Below are positions 61,598-64,000 of a stretch of 64,000 nt of DNA, in pieces. The translations under genes and the position numbers were made by a program. Origin of the DNA: Lachnospiraceae bacterium (GTDB lineage: Bacteria; Bacillota; Clostridia; Lachnospirales; Lachnospiraceae); contig JAFSLV010000012.1 of assembly GCA_017448245.1 (NCBI GenBank), positions 1 to 64,000 on the forward strand, read 5' to 3'. Every line of letters begins with the position of its first letter. Position 1 is the first letter of the stretch. Below the pieces are notes generated by a model, which had not been told where the DNA came from, ran no database searches, and saw only the letters and a program-made list of their open reading frames with translations.

Positions 61598-62913
61598 ATT
61601 TCCTCCACTCCCGGAAGATATTCAAAGGCATGTCCGTACATCCGGACGGTATCTCCTTCACGGATGCCGAGCGCCTGCAATCTTTCATTGACGCCGTGTT
61701 CCTCCAGAAAGCGCTGGAAAAACACAAAACCTTTTTCCGATTCGATATTGGTATAGCCGAGCATCTTGTCGATCAGCGCTCCTTCCACGATATATTCGCC
61801 CTGCTTTTTGTCATAGCGCACGGTGTAGTCTTCGACGGCCTGTGTTCCTTCTTCCGGAAAGTATTCCTGTTCGTAAACGACGGTCTCCCTGCCCGTTTCC
61901 TTCAGAATATCCGAGAGCGCATACAGGACACTCTTAAGTCCCTCGCCCGTCAGCGTCGATACGGCAAATACGGGAATCCCCTGCGGTTCATACAGTGCGC
62001 GGATCTCATGAATGATACCGGCCTCAGCGCCTTCCGGCAACAGATCGATCTTGTTGGCGCAGATGATCTGTCTCTTATTGGTGATATCCGCATTGTAACG
62101 GGCAAGCTCATTATTGATGAGACGGATATCCGCGAGCGGATCCCTGCCCTCGACCGATGCCGCATCCACGACATGTACAAGTACCCTGCAGCGATCGATA
62201 TGCCTGAGAAAATCATGTCCGAGGCCGAGCCCTGTCGAAGCGCCTTCGATCAGTCCGGGAATATCGGCAATCACAAAGTCCGTCATGTCGTCGAGACGCA
62301 CCACGCCGGGCATCGGGGAAAGCGTCGTAAAATGATAGTCCGCCACTTTGGGTCTCGCCGCGGAGACCTTTGTCAGGAAGGTGGATTTGCCGACATTGGG
62401 AAATCCGACCAGTCCCGCATCCGCAATCAGCTTGAGTTCCAGCAGCACATCCAGTTCCTTTGCGGGCTTACCTGGCTGTGCGTATTTGGGTGCCTGCATC
62501 GTGGCGGTCGCATAATGCATATTGCCGGAGCCGCCGCGTCCGCCCTTTAAGATCGTCACCCTTCGATTGGGACCGGAAAGATCCGCAATGATCTGTCCGC
62601 TCTCAAATTCACGCACCAGCGTTCCTTCCGGCACCTTCACGACCAGATCCTCACCGGATCTGCCGCTGCAGCGCTTTGCCCTGCCGTCGCCGCCGGGTTC
62701 CGCCTTATACTTACCATTATAATGGAAATCGGACAGTGTGTTAAGACCCTCGTCCACTTCGAAGATCACATCACCGCCCTTGCCGCCGTCACCGCCGTCC
62801 GGACCGCCGTTTGCGACATACTTTTCACGGCGGAACGATACATGTCCGTCGCCGCCCTTGCCGCTCTTGATATGGATTTTGACTCTGTCGATAAAATCAG
62901 CCATTTTGGTCAT
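61594..62913 (-). CDS. obg: GTPase Obg/CgtA
   Basis: A 439-residue ribosome-assembly GTPase. The glycine-rich OBG fold (GGPDGGDGGKGGDVIFEVD and GGRGGSGNMHYATA) occupies residues 1-160, followed by the G domain with GFPNVGKST, the switch ADIPGLIEGAS and NKID, and a C-terminal OCT domain (about 350-430). I use the first ATG (62913) because ggaag lies 8 nt upstream; an ATG three codons later is possible. The ribosome-binding site lies in a terminator-like hairpin. Confidence 0.94.
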   Translation of the reverse strand: MTKMADFIDRVKIHIKSGKGGDGHVSFRREKYVANGGPDGGDGGKGGDVIFEVDEGLNTLSDFHYNGKYKAEPGGDGRAKRCSGRSGEDLVVKVPEGTLVREFESGQIIADLSGPNRRVTILKGGRGGSGNMHYATATMQAPKYAQPGKPAKELDVLLELKLIADAGLVGFPNVGKSTFLTKVSAARPKVADYHFTTLSPMPGVVRLDDMTDFVIADIPGLIEGASTGLGLGHDFLRHIDRCRVLVHVVDAASVEGRDPLADIRLINNELARYNADITNKRQIICANKIDLLPEGAEAGIIHEIRALYEPQGIPVFAVSTLTGEGLKSVLYALSDILKETGRETVVYEQEYFPEEGTQAVEDYTVRYDKKQGEYIVEGALIDKMLGYTNIESEKGFVFFQRFLEEHGVNERLQALGIREGDTVRMYGHAFEYLPGVEEI

Positions 62914-62915
62914 TC

Positions 62916-62950
62916 AAAAAGCTTCCCGCACAACCGGCAGGAAGCTTTTT
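62916..62950 (-). terminator. Hairpin between rpmA and obg
   Basis: On the − strand aaaaagcttcctgc pairs with gcgggaagcttttt around cggttgt, ending in five T. It resembles an intrinsic terminator for the rplU-prp-rpmA transcript, partly leaky because obg starts 3 bp later. It buries the presumed obg ribosome-binding site. Confidence 0.7.
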
Positions 62951-62992
62951 CATGTCATACGATATACGTCACGTTCTGCATGCTTCCGATGC

Positions 62993-63280
62993 TTATGCTT
63001 CCACCGGATGGACGCTCGCCTGCTTCTTGTCGCGGCCCTTGCGTTCAAAACGCACGACACCGTCAATCAGCGCATACAGCGTATCATCCTTGCCGATCCC
63101 GACGTTGGTACCGGGATGGATGTGCGTGCCGCGCTGCCTGTACAGGATATTGCCGGCCTTGACAAACTGCCCGTCCGCACGCTTGGCGCCGAGCCTCTTG
63201 GACTCGGAATCTCTGCCGTTCTTGGTCGAGCCGACACCCTTCTTATGCGCGAAAAACTGCAAATTGTATTGAAGTAACAT
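62993..63280 (-). CDS. rpmA: Ribosomal protein L27 with cleavable N-terminal extension
   Basis: A 95-residue L27. The N-terminus [15 protein letters not shown] has the Firmicutes extension that is cut after the Phe-Phe pair by the protease Prp, exposing the peptidyl-transferase-proximal tail. The gene for Prp is directly upstream in the operon. Confidence 0.96.
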   Translation of the reverse strand: MLLQYNLQFFAHKKGVGSTKNGRDSESKRLGAKRADGQFVKAGNILYRQRGTHIHPGTNVGIGKDDTLYALIDGVVRFERKGRDKKQASVHPVEA

Positions 63281-63284
63281 ATCC

Positions 63285-63611
63285 TTATCCTCTCTCTTCT
63301 TTTACACAGAGCTCCCTGACGTATTGCTTTGCCAGTTCCCTGACACCCATCTCGAAGGTCTGCATCAGGAGTGCGGTCTCTTTGGAACACTCCTTCAGAC
63401 GGCAGACGATCAGACCGTTATTCTCATCCTCCTCTTCCACCGTAATACCGTCTTTTGTAAACCGGCCGATCGCATTGATCGTATTGATGGTGAGGAGTGA
63501 CACGGCGGCGCAGACGATATCCTTTCCGCTGTCCGCATATTCCGCGTGCCCGCTGACCGACAGCCCTGTGTAATTGCCCTCGGGCGATTTGTAAATAGTG
63601 ACCGTCGTCAT
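63285..63611 (-). CDS. prp: L27 N-terminal protease Prp (YsxB)
   Basis: A 108-residue cysteine protease. The catalytic pair is His22 (GHAEYADSG) and Cys34 (DIVCAAVS), as known for staphylococcal Prp. It processes L27 (the next gene) and sits between rplU and rpmA as in most Bacillota. Confidence 0.95.
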   Translation of the reverse strand: MTTVTIYKSPEGNYTGLSVSGHAEYADSGKDIVCAAVSLLTINTINAIGRFTKDGITVEEEDENNGLIVCRLKECSKETALLMQTFEMGVRELAKQYVRELCVKEERG

Positions 63612-63613
63612 GC

Positions 63614-63919
63614 TTACAGCGCAATGCTGTCGATTTTGACGCGCGTGTAGGCCTGTCTGTGGCCCTTTTTCTTGTGATAGCCGCTCTTCGCCTTGAAACG
63701 GTAGACGATGATCTTCTTACCGCGTCCCTGTTCAACGATCGAGCCCTTCACCGTTGCACCCTTTGCCTCATCGGCGACCCGGAGGGTGCCGTCACTGACG
63801 GCAAGGATCTTGTCAAACGTGATCTCTGCGCCGGCGTCGCCCTCGAGCTTTTCCACATCGATGACGTCGCCTTCGGAAACCTTATACTGTTTTCCGCCTG
63901 TTTCGATAATCGCGTACAT
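63614..63919 (-). CDS. rplU: Ribosomal protein L21
   Basis: A 101-residue 50S protein with the family start MYAIIETGGKQYKVSEGD and the Lys/Arg-rich C-terminal YRFKAKSGYHKKKGHRQ segment. Good ribosome-binding site aaaggaggt. First gene of the − strand unit seen here. Confidence 0.97.
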   Translation of the reverse strand: MYAIIETGGKQYKVSEGDVIDVEKLEGDAGAEITFDKILAVSDGTLRVADEAKGATVKGSIVEQGRGKKIIVYRFKAKSGYHKKKGHRQAYTRVKIDSIAL

Positions 63920-63924
63920 GTAAG

Positions 63925-64000
63925 GTACCTCCTTTCAAAGTCTCCGTGATAAACGGACACTTTCACTCGCTAACTGCGGGGCTGTACCGCAGCACAGACT
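63925..64000 (-). promoter_or_regulatory. Candidate L21 leader (autoregulatory RNA)
   Basis: On the − strand the 5' untranslated region folds into a closing stem AGTCT/AGACT (bases 63996-64000 with 63939-63943) around two hairpins: ctgcgg/ccgcag (63974-63979 with 63987-63992) and tccg/cgga (63943-63946 with 63954-63957). The architecture and place agree with the L21 leader family of Bacillota. The promoter lies outside the window. Confidence 0.5.

Overview
The window looks like chromosomal DNA of a GC-rich member of the Bacillota class Clostridia, most probably Lachnospiraceae. The evidence is gene content and order: mreBCD–PBP2–rodA–mgsA in one run, SepF, RecU, a XerS-like recombinase, LexA with a DinR-type box, HisZ with a short HisG, and an L27 carrying the Firmicutes N-terminal extension next to its protease Prp. 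The family-level assignment is inference. Nearly everything from the left edge to about 59.55 kb is on the + strand. The last 4.4 kb is on the − strand and converges with lexA.

Layout. 0–4.5 kb: heterodimeric ABC exporter and uridine kinase. 4.6–14.5 kb: topoisomerase IV pair with a GNAT gene between the subunits, then rsmD, coaD, a coiled-coil protein, two pseudouridine synthases flanking a small membrane protein, and recU. 14.5–19.2 kb: histidine genes hisZ-G-D-B-IE; hisA, hisF, hisH and hisC are not here. 19.2–21.9 kb: radical SAM protein and DUF2344 partner. 22–29 kb: solute-binding lipoprotein, surE, tyrS, beta-lactamase-fold protein and a membrane-anchored MutS-like ATPase. 29–32 kb: structured repeats, tRNA-Ala(GGC) and leuS. 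32–40.6 kb: serC-serA-DUF1015, a GlgB-like protein lacking the catalytic residues, rlmD and a membrane acyltransferase. 40.6–43.9 kb: tRNA-Val(GAC), a DUF3298-like lipoprotein and a YnbB-type PLP enzyme. 43.9–51.7 kb: the elongasome cluster plus mgsA and a DD-carboxypeptidase. 51.7–57.6 kb: small P-loop protein, HlyD-like protein, sepF, aroB, lspA, rluD and a cytidylate-kinase-like protein. 57.6–59.6 kb: tandem hairpin repeats, XerS-like recombinase and lexA. 59.5–64 kb (−): L21 leader, rplU, prp, rpmA, obg, yhbY, nadD, yqeK, rsfS.

Most genes are tightly packed, with many 4-bp stop/start overlaps, so the window reads as a few long transcription units for translation, envelope growth, division and amino-acid synthesis. 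No CRISPR array, rRNA, insertion sequence or intact prophage was seen. The most unusual items are the GlgB-like pseudoenzyme, a degenerate half-HisF barrel fused to HisIE, a possible serine-codon leader peptide before serC, a PBP2 with a large insertion, a membrane-tethered MutS paralogue, the P-loop/HlyD/SepF neighbourhood, and the tandem hairpin repeats before the XerS-like gene. Starts were chosen by ribosome-binding site and family N-termini. TTG starts are common in this window.
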